64,000 nucleotides of DNA from Pelomonas sp. SE-A7 (GCF_030345705.1 NZ_JAUASW010000001.1:1798001-1862000), one strand, 5' to 3'. Shown: positions 52,086-61,749, numbered from the stretch's first letter. Made by a program: numbers and translations. Notes: generated by a model from the sequence alone, not told the origin.

Positions 52086-52781
52086 TTATGCAGGAGCATG
52101 GGCCAGTGGCGACTGCACCAGCCGGCCCGCCTCGATGCGCAACTGGCGCTCGCAGCGCTCGGCGATCTGGCGGTCGTGGGTGACCAGGACCAGGGTAGTG
52201 CCGGCCTCGCGGTTCATCTCGAACATCAGGTCCATCACGGCGGCGCCGGTGGCGTAGTCGAGGCTGCCGGTGGGTTCGTCGGCCAGCAGCAGGGCCGGCT
52301 TCTGCACGAAGGCGCGGGCCAGGGCCACCCGCTGCTGCTCGCCGCCCGAAAGTACGCGCGGATAGTGGCCCAGGCGCTGGCCCAGACCGACCCGCTCCAA
52401 CATGGCCTGGGCCTGGGCGCGCGCGTCGCGGAGGCCGCGCAATTCCAGCGGCAGCATCACGTTCTCCAGCGCATTCAGATTGGCCAGCAGCTGGAAGCTC
52501 TGGAACACGAAGCCCAGCTCCTGCGCACGCAGCGCGGCGCGATCGTCTTCGCTGAGCACGAACATGTCCTGGCCGCGCAGCTTGACCGTGCCGCTGGTGG
52601 GCTTGTCCAGGCCCGCCAGGATGGCCAGCAGGGTGCTCTTGCCCGAGCCCGAAGCGCCGACGATGGCGACCGACTCGCGCGGCTCCAGGCGGAAGCTGAT
52701 GTCATGCAGAATCGTCAGCTCGCCGGTGGCGTCGACCACCGATTTGCGGACATGGTCGACCTCGATGATGAATTCGGACAT
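52086..52781 (-). CDS. ABC transporter ATPase, YbbA/LolD type
   Basis: This 231-residue ATPase has Walker A GASGSGKST, LGFVFQSFQLL, LSGGEQQRVALARAF, Walker B LLLADEPTG and the switch VLVTHD. The sequence fits YbbA, which sits next to tesA/esterase genes and works with the YbbP permease. No permease gene is seen here, so its partner is likely elsewhere. It is divergent from the arylesterase, with only 19 bases between the starts, typical of the ybbA-tesA pair. Confidence 0.88.
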   Translation of the reverse strand: MSEFIIEVDHVRKSVVDATGELTILHDISFRLEPRESVAIVGASGSGKSTLLAILAGLDKPTSGTVKLRGQDMFVLSEDDRAALRAQELGFVFQSFQLLANLNALENVMLPLELRGLRDARAQAQAMLERVGLGQRLGHYPRVLSGGEQQRVALARAFVQKPALLLADEPTGSLDYATGAAVMDLMFEMNREAGTTLVLVTHDRQIAERCERQLRIEAGRLVQSPLAHAPA

Positions 52782-52800
52782 GGATGAGGGAGCGCAGGCA

Positions 52801-53442
52801 ATGCGACGAAGAATGGGACGGCGGGAATGGCTCGCGCACTTTAGCCTGATGGCGGCCCTGCTGCCTCAAGCCATGGCGGCCGAACCGGCGCGCCGCATCG
52901 TGGTGCTGGGCGACAGCCTCTCGGCCGAATACGGCCTGGCCCGCGGCAGCGGCTGGGTGGCCCTGCTGGAACGGCGCCTGGCTCAACAGAAGATCTCCGC
53001 GCAGGTGACCAACGCGAGCATCAGCGGCGACACCACCTCGGGCGGCCGCTCGCGCCTGCCGGCCCTGCTGAAGCAGCACAAGCCGACCCTGCTGGTGATC
53101 GAGCTGGGTGGCAACGACGCGTTGCGCGGCCTGCCGCTAAGCATGAGCCGGGACAATCTGCGCGCCATGAGCCAGGCGGCCAAGGCGGCCGGCGCCAAGG
53201 TCCTGCTGGTGGGCATGCAGATGCCTCCCAACTATGGCGCGGCCTATGCCAGGGACTTCGCCGAGCTGTTCGCCCAGGTGGCCAAGGACGAGAAGGCCGG
53301 CCTCGCGCCCTTCCTGCTAAAGGGCGTGGCGGACCGGCCCGATGCCGAGGCCTGGTTCCAGGCCGATCGCATCCATCCGCTGGCCAAGGCCCATCCGCTG
53401 ATGCTGGACAACGTCTGGCCAGCCTTGAAGCCCTTGCTCTGA
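52801..53442 (+). CDS. Arylesterase / GDSL lipase (TesA-like)
   Basis: This 213-residue SGNH hydrolase has an N-terminal signal-like segment, block I VLGDSLSAEYGL with the nucleophilic Ser, GGNDALRG in block III and the catalytic DRIHPLAKAH at the end. It resembles TesA (thioesterase I/protease I) and probably acts in the periplasm on esters or lysophospholipids. ATG 52801 is used; a second ATG is at 52813. Confidence 0.9.
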   Translation: MRRRMGRREWLAHFSLMAALLPQAMAAEPARRIVVLGDSLSAEYGLARGSGWVALLERRLAQQKISAQVTNASISGDTTSGGRSRLPALLKQHKPTLLVIELGGNDALRGLPLSMSRDNLRAMSQAAKAAGAKVLLVGMQMPPNYGAAYARDFAELFAQVAKDEKAGLAPFLLKGVADRPDAEAWFQADRIHPLAKAHPLMLDNVWPALKPLL

Positions 53443-53443
53443 G

Positions 53444-55432
53444 CTAGCGCTCTGTCTTGTCGCCCTGACCGGGCTTGCCACGCGGAGGATTGCGACCCTC
53501 GTCCTCGCGCTTGCGGGGTTGCGGCGTGGCTTCCGGCTGCGGACGCGGCATGGGCTGGACCTGCGGCATGGGCACGGGGGCCATGGGCTTGACCTCGGGC
53601 ATGGCAGGCCGCTGGCCACCGTCGCGCCGATCATCCCGGCGGTCTTCGCGGCGCTCATCCCTGCGCTGCTCTTCGCGGCGCTCCTCGCGCCGGTCATCGC
53701 GGCGCCAGCCGCCGAAGGGCGGCGGCGTCACGGTCGGCACCGGCTGCACCTGGGGTTGCTGAACCTGGGGCTGAGGCTGGACCTGCGGAGTCGGCACCGG
53801 ATTGACCTGGGGCGTGGGGACGTCCCGGCGGTCGTCTGCGCCACCACGGCGCCAGCCGCGGCGCTGGTCGTCATTGCCCGGCTCCTGCGGACGGTTGCCG
53901 CGCTCGCCACCGTTCCAGCGCGGCGGGTCGTCGCGCGGGGTGGTCGGTTGAGTCTGCACAGGCTGGACCGACTGGACCGGCTGCCCCGGCTGAACCTGAG
54001 GCATGGTCACCGCCGGGGTCGGCTGACCCTGGCGATTGCCTCGGTCGCGCCAGCCGTCGCGGTCGGCATCGCGTTCGTTGCGGCGCGATTCACGGTTGCC
54101 GGGCTGGTTCACCCATTGCGGCACCTCGACACGATTGCCTCGCCCCGGGCCGCCATCGCCGCGCACCGGCGCTTGCACCACAGTCAGCGCCGCGCCGCCA
54201 TCGGGCTTGAAGGGCTGCGGACGGCCACGCCACGGCTGCTCATTCGGCAGCACGCTGACGGCTCCCACCACTTCGCGATTGCGATAGCGGGGCGACCCGC
54301 CGCCGCCGCCGCGCACGTCGATGTCCACGTTCACGCGGGTCACATAGGTCGGGCTGTGGCGGTAGCTGGGCACATAGGCCTCGCGCGGTGCCAGCGGGAA
54401 CCAGCCGAAGCGCGGCGGCGGGCTGTGGCGGCCACCGCCGATCTGCACACCGACCGAGACATTGCCACCGCCCACCCAGGCCACCAGGGCCGGCGCGAAC
54501 ACTGGGCGGTGGACGAAGCGGCCCGGCGCCCAGCACCAGCGGCCTCGCACCTGGACCCAGCGGCCATAGTGGAACGGTGCAAAGCCCCAGCGGGCGTCGT
54601 CTATCCAGGTCCAGCCCCAGGGATTGACCCAGGCCCAGCGACCATGGCGGTAAGGCGCCCAGTCGACCGCCAGTACCAGCGGGAACCAGATCGCGCCGTA
54701 TTCGTCGTGCTGCTCCCAGCGGCCATGGCGCTCAAGGTCCTCGGCGCCGGTCATCTCGGCCGACACATAGCGGGCCGGCGGGCCGTCGCCCTCGGCATCG
54801 CTCTGGGCCACGGCCCAGTCGCCGAAGTAGTCGCGATCAATGCGCTGGCGCTCCACCCGCGGACCATTGCCCCACCAGAACTCGGCCTGCTCGCCGCCAC
54901 TGATCCAGGTCGAAGCGCCCTCACCCTTGGGTTCAAAGCGCAATTGGCCCAGCCAGGCGTAGCCACGGCTGCCGCGGTCCAGCTGGTCGACCCGGTACAG
55001 GCCTTCGCGCTCGAACGCGAAGCGGCCCTCGCGGGTGATCACACGGGTCTCGGCCACGTTCTCGCGCGAGCGAAGGCGCAGGGCCAACTGGCCGCGGGCC
55101 AGCAGCAGCTCCACGGCCTCGTCATCCAGCCGGCTGAATTCCAGGTCGGCCCGTTCGTCCAGCCAGATGCTGGTCGAGCCAATGCGCAGGCTGATGCGGG
55201 CGCCGTTGTCGGTGCGCAGACGGTCGCCCTCGGTGATCGGCTGGTTGCGCTCGACCTTCTGCCATTCCTTGTCCTCGGCATCGAACAGCCAGGCCTCGCC
55301 GACCACCTCCGCCACGCGGCCCACGCGGCCCGGCGGGTCGGCCCAGGCAGGCTTGAAGGCCAGCAGCAGGACCGTCAGGGCCAGCAGCAGGAAACGGATC
55401 AGGGGGGGATTGCTGTTCTTGTAGGCGTCCAT
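53444..55432 (-). CDS. FecR-domain / DUF6600 secreted protein with basic low-complexity tail
   Basis: This 662-residue protein has a signal peptide (LIRFLLLALTVLLLAFKPAWA) and an N-terminal FecR-like region (GRVAEVVGEAWLF, NQPITEGDRLRTDNGARISLRIG). A tryptophan-rich DUF6600 segment follows (WVNPWGWTWIDDARWGFAPFHYGRWVQ). The C-terminal 200 residues are Pro/Gln/Arg low complexity, with repeats such as RRDDRREERREEQRRDERRE. It is probably periplasmic or cell-surface; function unknown. It converges with the arylesterase gene. Confidence 0.8.
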   Translation of the reverse strand: MDAYKNSNPPLIRFLLLALTVLLLAFKPAWADPPGRVGRVAEVVGEAWLFDAEDKEWQKVERNQPITEGDRLRTDNGARISLRIGSTSIWLDERADLEFSRLDDEAVELLLARGQLALRLRSRENVAETRVITREGRFAFEREGLYRVDQLDRGSRGYAWLGQLRFEPKGEGASTWISGGEQAEFWWGNGPRVERQRIDRDYFGDWAVAQSDAEGDGPPARYVSAEMTGAEDLERHGRWEQHDEYGAIWFPLVLAVDWAPYRHGRWAWVNPWGWTWIDDARWGFAPFHYGRWVQVRGRWCWAPGRFVHRPVFAPALVAWVGGGNVSVGVQIGGGRHSPPPRFGWFPLAPREAYVPSYRHSPTYVTRVNVDIDVRGGGGGSPRYRNREVVGAVSVLPNEQPWRGRPQPFKPDGGAALTVVQAPVRGDGGPGRGNRVEVPQWVNQPGNRESRRNERDADRDGWRDRGNRQGQPTPAVTMPQVQPGQPVQSVQPVQTQPTTPRDDPPRWNGGERGNRPQEPGNDDQRRGWRRGGADDRRDVPTPQVNPVPTPQVQPQPQVQQPQVQPVPTVTPPPFGGWRRDDRREERREEQRRDERREDRRDDRRDGGQRPAMPEVKPMAPVPMPQVQPMPRPQPEATPQPRKREDEGRNPPRGKPGQGDKTER

Positions 55433-55510
55433 GGGCGCTCCTCGGTCAGTTCGGCCTCAACGCGGTCGGCCGGAGATCGGCTGACCGGGTTACCGCTGAT
55501 TACTTTCGGC

Positions 55511-56047
55511 TCAGTCGTCGGCGTTCGGATCCAGGTCCGGGAACAGCACCGAGGTATAGCCGAAGCGGCTGAAATCGCGCACCCGCATCGGATAGAGCAC
55601 ACCCTGGAGATGGTCGCATTCATGCTGGACCACGCGGGCATGGAACCCCTCCGCCTCGCGCTCGATCGCCTGGCCCTCCAGGTCCAAGCCGGTGTAGCGG
55701 ATGCGGTTCGGTCGGGCCACGACACCTCGCAGCCCCGGCACCGAGAGGCAGCCCTCCCAGCCCTCTTCCAGCTCCTCGCCCAGCGGCGTGATCACCGGGT
55801 TGAGCAGGATGGTCTGCGGCACCGGCTGCGCATCCGGATAACGCTCGTTGCGCTGAAAGCCAAAGATCACTAACTGCAGGTCCACGCCGATCTGCGGCGC
55901 CGCCAGGCCCACGCCCCTGGCGGCGGCCATGGTGTCGAACAGGTCGGCCACCAGCTCGCGCAGCAGCGGCGTGCCAAACTCTTTCACCGGCTGAGCCACG
56001 CGCAGGAGGCGCGGGTCGCCCATCTTCAGGATTTCTCGAACGGCCAT
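55511..56047 (-). CDS. def: Peptide deformylase
   Basis: This 178-residue metalloenzyme removes formyl groups from nascent proteins. It shows motif 1 GVGLAAPQIG (45-54), motif 2 EGCLSVPG with metal ligand Cys100, and motif 3 HECDHLQG (His142, Glu143, His146). No fmt gene is adjacent, so this may be a second deformylase of the genome. ATG 56047 (MAVREILKMGDP) is used; the frame upstream is shadow. Confidence 0.94.
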   Translation of the reverse strand: MAVREILKMGDPRLLRVAQPVKEFGTPLLRELVADLFDTMAAARGVGLAAPQIGVDLQLVIFGFQRNERYPDAQPVPQTILLNPVITPLGEELEEGWEGCLSVPGLRGVVARPNRIRYTGLDLEGQAIEREAEGFHARVVQHECDHLQGVLYPMRVRDFSRFGYTSVLFPDLDPNADD

Positions 56048-56077
56048 GGCGCCGGATTCTAAGAAAGCAATCTCACC

Positions 56078-57040
56078 ATGCAGCAGCAGGACTTCGTCCA
56101 GGACCTGGGCCAGGGCATCTACGCGATAGACACGGCCTTCCAGCGCGAGCATTTCGACGCGGCTTATCTGGTGGTCGACCAGGGTCGTGCCGCCTTCATA
56201 GACACCGGCACCAACCACGCCGTGCCGCGCCTCCTGGCGGCCCTGGAAGGACTGGGTCTGCTGCCGGAAGCGGTGGACTGGGTGATCCCCACCCATGTGC
56301 ACCTGGACCATGCCGGTGGCGTGGGCTTGTTGATGCAGTCGCTGCCCAAGGCGCGCTTGCTGGTGCACCCACGCGGTGCGCGCCACATGATCGACCCGAA
56401 GGCGCTCTATCTCGGTGCGCTGGCGGTCTATGGCGAAGCCGAGATGCAGCGCAGCTACGGCACTTTGCGCTCGGTGCCGGCCGAGCGCGTGGACAGCAGC
56501 TCGGACGGCCAGCGCATCCGCCTGGGCTGTCGCGAGCTGCTGCTGATAGACACGCCCGGCCATGCCAAGCACCACCACTGCATCTGGGACGATCGCAGCC
56601 GCGGCTGGTTCACCGGCGACACCTTCGGCCTGTCCTACCGCGAGTTCGATACGGCCAAGGGCCCCTGGGTGCTGCCGACCAGCACGCCGGTGCAGTTCGA
56701 GCCCGAGGCGCTGAAGGCCTCGATTGCACGCATGCTGAGCTATGGCCCGACGCAGATGTACCTGACCCACTACAGCCGCGTAGCCGAGGTGGAACGGCTG
56801 GCCGCCTCGCTGGTGGCACAGATCGACGTGATGGTGGCGCTGGCCTTGGCACTGAAGGCGGACCCGCAGCGCCATGAACGGCTCAAGGCCGGCCTGTCAG
56901 CCCATTACCTGAGCGAGCTGAAATCCCATGGCTGCGCGCTGACGCCGGAGCGCCAGCTGGAACTGCTGGCCACCGACATCGAGCTGAACGCCCAGGGCCT
57001 GGGCGTTTGGCTGGACAAGCTGGACAAGCCGGGCGGCTAG
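56078..57040 (+). CDS. MBL-fold metallo-hydrolase
   Basis: This 320-residue beta-lactamase-fold hydrolase has HVHLDHAGG (H73, H75, D77, H78), GHAKHHHCIWD and FTGDTFGLS, giving a full binuclear metal site. The C-terminal region (about 230-320) is helical. Substrate not predictable. It lies divergently from def with only 30 bases between, and its stop overlaps the ntrC stop by 4 bases on the opposite strand. Confidence 0.87.
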   Translation: MQQQDFVQDLGQGIYAIDTAFQREHFDAAYLVVDQGRAAFIDTGTNHAVPRLLAALEGLGLLPEAVDWVIPTHVHLDHAGGVGLLMQSLPKARLLVHPRGARHMIDPKALYLGALAVYGEAEMQRSYGTLRSVPAERVDSSSDGQRIRLGCRELLLIDTPGHAKHHHCIWDDRSRGWFTGDTFGLSYREFDTAKGPWVLPTSTPVQFEPEALKASIARMLSYGPTQMYLTHYSRVAEVERLAASLVAQIDVMVALALALKADPQRHERLKAGLSAHYLSELKSHGCALTPERQLELLATDIELNAQGLGVWLDKLDKPGG

Positions 57041-58503
57041 ACGTCCAGGTCCAGCTCCTGGATCTTGCGGGTGATGGTGTTGCGGCCAATGCCCAGCTTC
57101 TGGGCCGCCTCGATGCGACGGCCGCGGGTGATGTCCAGGGCCGTCAGGATCAGGCTGGCCTCGAAGCGCCGGGTCAGCTGGTCCCAGACGTCCGTCTCGC
57201 CGGCCAGCAGCAGGCGGCGAGCCTCGCGAGCCATCTCGGTGATCCAGACATCCGGCCCGCCGGCGACCCCGCCGGCAATCGTCTGAGGCTGAGCCATCGC
57301 GGGCATTGCGCCCTCGACCGGCGAAGGCAAGGCGCTGTTGCCGGCCGGGCCGTGACCCAGCAGTTCCTGCGGCAGGTCCTTGGCCTCGACCATCTGGCTG
57401 GGCGCCATCACGCTCAGCCAGTGGCAGATGTTTTCCAGCTGGCGCACATTGCCCGGGAAGTCGAAGTTCTCCAGCCGGGAGAGCGCCGCGTCGGACAGAC
57501 GCTTGGTCTCCACGCCCAGCTCGGTGGCACTGCGCTGCAGGAAGTAGCGGGCCAGCACCGGGATGTCCTCGCGCCGTTCGCGCAGGGCCGGCAGACGCAG
57601 GCGTATCACGTTCAGCCGGTGGAACAGGTCTTCGCGGAACGCGCCCTGGCGCACCCGCTCCTCCAGGTTCTGGTGGGTGGCGGCGATCACGCGCACATTG
57701 CTGCGCAGCGGGCTGTGACCGCCGACGCGATAGAACTGGCCGTCGGACAGGACGCGCAACAAGCGGGTTTGCAGGTCCAGCGGCATGTCGCCGATCTCAT
57801 CCAGGAACAGCGTGCCGCCGTCGGCCTGCTCGAAGCGGCCGCGCCGCGTGGCCTGGGCGCCGGTGAAGGCGCCGCGCTCATGGCCGAACAGCTCGCTCTC
57901 CAGCAGGTCCTTCGGAATCGCGGCCGTGTTGATCGCGACGAACGGGCCTTCTGAGCGCGGGCTGTGCTTGTGCAACGCACGGGCGACCAGCTCCTTGCCC
58001 GAGCCCGATTCGCCGGTGATCAGCACGGTCACATGGCTTTGCGACAGGCGGCCGATGGCGCGGAACACGTCCTGCATGGCCGGCGCCTGGCCCAGCATCT
58101 CAGGCAGCTGCGCGGCCTGCTCGTCGGCCACGGCCTCGCGCAGGCTTTCTTCCTGGGCCCGGCGTATCAGCTCGATGGCGCGCGGCAGGTCGAAGGGCTT
58201 GGGCAGGTATTCGAAGGCGCCGCCCTGGAAGGCGGAGACCGCGCTGTCCAGGTCCGAGTAGGCGGTCATGATGATGACCGGCAGCTTGGGATGCGTCTCG
58301 CGCACTTTGCTCAGCAGCTCGAGGCCGGAGCCGCCTGGCATGCGGATGTCGGAGACCAGCACCTGCGGGCTGTCGGTCTCCAGCGCCGCCAGCATCTCGC
58401 GGGTGTTGCTGAAACTGCGCACCGGCAGACCCTCGCGGCTCAGTGCCTTCTCCAGCACGAAGCGGATCGAGTGGTCGTCGTCAACAACCCAGATGGATTT
58501 CAT
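57037..58503 (-). CDS. ntrC: Nitrogen regulation response regulator NtrC (GlnG)
   Basis: This 488-residue sigma-54 activator has a receiver domain with phosphorylatable Asp52 (SDIRMPGG) and an AAA+ domain with Walker A GESGSGKE and the sigma-54 loop GAFTGA. A Fis-type helix-turn-helix lies at the C-terminus (EAAQKLGIGRNTITRKIQEL). It activates genes for nitrogen assimilation when nitrogen is scarce. It lies 22 bases after ntrB. Confidence 0.95.
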   Translation of the reverse strand: MKSIWVVDDDHSIRFVLEKALSREGLPVRSFSNTREMLAALETDSPQVLVSDIRMPGGSGLELLSKVRETHPKLPVIIMTAYSDLDSAVSAFQGGAFEYLPKPFDLPRAIELIRRAQEESLREAVADEQAAQLPEMLGQAPAMQDVFRAIGRLSQSHVTVLITGESGSGKELVARALHKHSPRSEGPFVAINTAAIPKDLLESELFGHERGAFTGAQATRRGRFEQADGGTLFLDEIGDMPLDLQTRLLRVLSDGQFYRVGGHSPLRSNVRVIAATHQNLEERVRQGAFREDLFHRLNVIRLRLPALRERREDIPVLARYFLQRSATELGVETKRLSDAALSRLENFDFPGNVRQLENICHWLSVMAPSQMVEAKDLPQELLGHGPAGNSALPSPVEGAMPAMAQPQTIAGGVAGGPDVWITEMAREARRLLLAGETDVWDQLTRRFEASLILTALDITRGRRIEAAQKLGIGRNTITRKIQELDLDV

Positions 58504-58525
58504 AGGAATCAGGCCTTCCAGGTTC

Positions 58526-59635
58526 TCAAGGCAAGGGCAAGGTCATTCTGAAGTCGGTCCGGCCCGGCTCGCTCTCGCAGTCGATCATGCCCTGGTGCTG
58601 TTGGGCGATGGTCTGCGCCAGCGTGAGGCCCAGACCCGAACCGCCATCCCGGCCCGACACCAGCGGGAAGAAGATGCGATCGCGGATCTCGGCCGGGATG
58701 CCGGGACCGTTGTCTTCCACATGCAATTCCAATGCCAAGCGCCAGCGCTGCTTGCCTATGGTGACCTGGCGAGCGACCCGCGTACGCAAGGTGATACGGG
58801 CGTCGCCGGCCATGATGCGCGGCTGCAGCGCCTGGGCCGCGTTCTGCACGATGTTCAGGAGGGCCTGGATCAGCTGCTCGCGGTCGCCACGGAAGTCGGG
58901 CAGCGAGGTGTCGTAGTCGCGCACGATGGCGAGGCCGCGCGGGAACTCGGCCAGCACCAGGGCCCGCACCCGCTCGCAGACCTCGTGGATGTTGACGTCC
59001 ACCACTACCTGGGCGCGCCGGTGCGGCGCCAGCAGGCGGTCCACCAGGCTTTGCAGCCGGTCGGCCTCGTGCACGATGACCTGGGTGTATTCGGCCAGCT
59101 CGTCCCACAGCTCGGTGCCCTGCAGCTCCATGGCCAGCAACTGGGCCGCGCCGCGGATGCCGCCCAGCGGGTTCTTGATCTCGTGGGCCAGGTTGCGCAC
59201 CAGCTCCTTGGTGGCCTGGACCTGGTCCAGCGTTCGCTCCTCGCGGTCCTGGCGGGCCTGCTGCTCGTTCTCCAGCAGCTCGACCATGACCTGGGGCTGG
59301 CCCTCGACCTGGCTGACGATCACGTGGACCGGCAGCGGCTCCTCATTGCGCTGCTGGTGCAGCGGATTGCGGCGCAGCAGCGCATCGAAGCGGCTGCTCG
59401 AATAGTTGTTGCGCGAGACGCTCAGCACGGTTTCGCGCAGCCGGGTCGCATCGACCAGCCAGTCGTAGAGATTGCCCTGCATGACCGCCCGGCGCGACAG
59501 CCGCATCACGTTCTCGAACGCGGCATTGGCGAACAGGCATTGGCCGTCGGGCTGCACCACCACGACCATGGTGGCCAGGATGTCCAGGCCGGCGTACTGC
59601 TGCGGCAAGCTGCTCCGCCCCTCGTCACTCATCAT
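58526..59635 (-). CDS. ntrB: Nitrogen regulation sensor kinase NtrB (GlnL)
   Basis: This 369-residue soluble PAS-domain kinase has the H-box NLAHEIKNPLGG (His151), an N-box near NIVQNAAQAL and G-boxes DNGPGIPAEI and GGSGLGLTLAQ. A PAS domain fills residues 15-120. It phosphorylates NtrC in response to PII. It lies 33 bases after the DUF4124 gene. Confidence 0.95.
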   Translation of the reverse strand: MMSDEGRSSLPQQYAGLDILATMVVVVQPDGQCLFANAAFENVMRLSRRAVMQGNLYDWLVDATRLRETVLSVSRNNYSSSRFDALLRRNPLHQQRNEEPLPVHVIVSQVEGQPQVMVELLENEQQARQDREERTLDQVQATKELVRNLAHEIKNPLGGIRGAAQLLAMELQGTELWDELAEYTQVIVHEADRLQSLVDRLLAPHRRAQVVVDVNIHEVCERVRALVLAEFPRGLAIVRDYDTSLPDFRGDREQLIQALLNIVQNAAQALQPRIMAGDARITLRTRVARQVTIGKQRWRLALELHVEDNGPGIPAEIRDRIFFPLVSGRDGGSGLGLTLAQTIAQQHQGMIDCESEPGRTDFRMTLPLP

Positions 59636-59668
59636 GGCGCGCTCCCGGCTGGTGGCGCCGGCCGGCGA

Positions 59669-60187
59669 TCAGGGCAGCTTGCCGATCTCGCGCCTGAGCG
59701 CCTCGATGTCGTTCTCCTGGCGCGTGATGCTGGCCTTGAGTTCGGCCACGCGGTCCAGGTACTTCTGGTAGTTGCGCTCGTCGCCGCGCCGCTCGGGCGT
59801 GCCGTTGTTGTACTCGGCCTTGGTGGCCGACAGGCGGGACTCGGCTTCGCGCAGTTCGGTCTGCAGCACGGCGCGGCGCTCGTTGTCGCGGTTGCGCTGT
59901 TGCGGTGCCTCGACGCGGCCTTCGGGCGGCCGGGCACCCGGCGGTGTGGTCGGCTGGGCGCCGCTGGCCGCAGGCGTCGGCCGGCGTGCCGGCGTCAGCA
60001 CGGTGATGGGCGTGCCTTCGATGGTCCGGCAGCCCTTCTCCTGCGCCTCCTTGGCGGTCAGCGCGTCGGTGTAGAGCACCGGCGGACCGGGGCAGCGGTA
60101 GACCACGCCCTGAGCGGACGCCGACCCGGCCAGGGTCAGCAGCAGAGCCGGCAGCAGGTGCCGGGCAGCTTGCGGGTAGAAGCTCAT
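59669..60187 (-). CDS. DUF4124-type secreted protein with coiled coil
   Basis: This 172-residue protein has a signal peptide ending GSASA, then VVYRCPGPPVLYTDALTAKEAQEKGCRTIEG (DUF4124 pattern with a Cys pair), a Pro-rich linker and a C-terminal coiled coil (ELREAESRLSATKAEYNN, ELKASITRQENDIEALRREI). It lies between glnA and ntrB, a placement seen in other betaproteobacteria. Function unknown. Confidence 0.78.
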   Translation of the reverse strand: MSFYPQAARHLLPALLLTLAGSASAQGVVYRCPGPPVLYTDALTAKEAQEKGCRTIEGTPITVLTPARRPTPAASGAQPTTPPGARPPEGRVEAPQQRNRDNERRAVLQTELREAESRLSATKAEYNNGTPERRGDERNYQKYLDRVAELKASITRQENDIEALRREIGKLP

Positions 60188-60212
60188 GGGCGGGATTGTG
60201 GGGCATGAATGT

Positions 60213-60236
60213 AAAAGGGACGGTCAAGACCGTCCC
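60213..60236 (-). terminator. Intrinsic terminator downstream of glnA
   Basis: GGGACGGT/ACCGTCCC stem with loop CAAG (plus-strand reading) is followed on the minus strand by TTTT. It separates glnA from the DUF4124-ntrBC genes, allowing high glnA and lower ntrBC expression. Confidence 0.85.
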
Positions 60237-60257
60237 CTCTTCTGTATCAGCCAGTGA

Positions 60258-61673
60258 TCACAGGCTGTAGTACATGTCGAACTCGACCGGGTGCGTGGCC
60301 ATGCGGAAGCGGGTCACTTCCTGCATCTTCAGGTCGATGTAGGCATCGATGAAGCTGTCGGTGAACACGCCGCCCTTGGTCAGGAACGAGCGGCCCTTGT
60401 CCAGGTAGTCCAGCGCCTGGTCCAGGCTGTGGCAGACGGTCGGGATCTTCGCGTCTTCTTCCGGCGGCAGGTGGTACAGGTCCTTGGTGGCGGCTTCGCC
60501 CGGGTGGATCTTGTTCTCGACGCCGTCCAGGCCGGCCATCATTAGGGCGGCGAAGCACAGATACGGGTTGGCCGAGGGATCCGGGAAGCGCGCCTCGATG
60601 CGGCGGCCCTTGGGGTTGGCCACGTACGGGATGCGGATCGAGGCCGAGCGGTTCTTGGCCGAGTAGGCCAGCTTGACCGGGGCTTCGAAACCAGGAACCA
60701 GGCGCTTGTACGAGTTCGTGCCGGGGTTGGTGATCGCGTTCAGCGCGCGGGCATGCTTGATGATGCCGCCGATGTAGTACAGCGCGAATTCGCTCAGGCC
60801 GGCATAGCCGTCACCGGCGAACAGGTTCTTGCCGTCCTTCCAGATCGACTGGTGCACGTGCATGCCGCTGCCGTTGTCGCCGACGATGGGCTTGGGCATG
60901 AAGGTCGCGGTCTTGCCATAGGCGTGGGCGACGTTCTGAATGATGTACTTCTGCAGCTGCAGCCAGTCGGCGCGCTGGACCAGCGAGCTGAACTTGGTGC
61001 CGATTTCCATCTGGCCGGCGTTGGCGACCTCGTGGTGGTGCACCTCGACCGGGATGCCCATCTGTTCCAGGATCAGGCACATCTCCGAGCGCATGTCCTG
61101 GCCGCTGTCGACCGGGGGCACCGGGAAGTAGCCGCCCTTGACGGTGGGACGGTAGCCGCTGTTGCCGTGCTCGTAGTCCTTGCCGGTGTTCCAGGCCGCC
61201 TCTTCCGAGTCGATCTTGAAGAACGAGCCGGACATGTCGTTGCCCCAGCGCACCGAGTCAAAGATGAAGAATTCGGGTTCCGGACCGAAGTAGGCGGTGT
61301 CGCCCAGGCCCGAGGACTTCAGGTAGGCCTCGGCGCGCTTGGCCAGCGAACGCGGGTCGCGCTCATAGGCCTTGCCGTCGGTCGGGTCGATCACGTCGCA
61401 GGTCAGGATCAGCGTCGGCTCTTCGAAGAAGGGGTCGACGTTGGCGGTGTTCGGATCCGGCATCAGCAGCATGTCCGAAGCCTCGATGCCCTTCCAGCCG
61501 GCAATCGACGAACCGTCGAAGGCGTGGCCCGACGTGAACTTGTCTTCGTCGAAATGGGAAACGGGCACGGACACGTGCTGTTCCTTGCCACGGGTATCGG
61601 TGAAGCGGAAGTCGACGAACTTGACTTCGTTCTCCTTCACCAGCTTCATCACGTCGGCGACGGTCTTGGCCAT
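60258..61673 (-). CDS. glnA: Type I glutamine synthetase
   Basis: This 471-residue GS-I-beta enzyme makes glutamine from glutamate, ammonia and ATP. It has PEPEFFIFD, NGSGMHVHQS, NPGTNSYKRLVPGFEAPV and the adenylylation site KDLYHLPPEE (Tyr400). The length equals E. coli GlnA in order of size. ATG 61673 is chosen over the upstream TTG. A sigma-54 promoter and NtrC site lie upstream. Confidence 0.97.
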   Translation of the reverse strand: MAKTVADVMKLVKENEVKFVDFRFTDTRGKEQHVSVPVSHFDEDKFTSGHAFDGSSIAGWKGIEASDMLLMPDPNTANVDPFFEEPTLILTCDVIDPTDGKAYERDPRSLAKRAEAYLKSSGLGDTAYFGPEPEFFIFDSVRWGNDMSGSFFKIDSEEAAWNTGKDYEHGNSGYRPTVKGGYFPVPPVDSGQDMRSEMCLILEQMGIPVEVHHHEVANAGQMEIGTKFSSLVQRADWLQLQKYIIQNVAHAYGKTATFMPKPIVGDNGSGMHVHQSIWKDGKNLFAGDGYAGLSEFALYYIGGIIKHARALNAITNPGTNSYKRLVPGFEAPVKLAYSAKNRSASIRIPYVANPKGRRIEARFPDPSANPYLCFAALMMAGLDGVENKIHPGEAATKDLYHLPPEEDAKIPTVCHSLDQALDYLDKGRSFLTKGGVFTDSFIDAYIDLKMQEVTRFRMATHPVEFDMYYSL

Positions 61674-61749
61674 CAATAGCTCCTAGCGCTGTGGGTTCGG
61701 TGGGTATTCGGCGAAGCGCGCCTGCGGGCGCGCTACCTCGGGAAACTAA

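Noticed and set aside
53560..53700. Short repeats in the DUF6600 gene as a CRISPR-like array
   Set aside because: The repeats are in-frame Arg/Asp/Glu codons without spacers of constant length, so they are coding low complexity.
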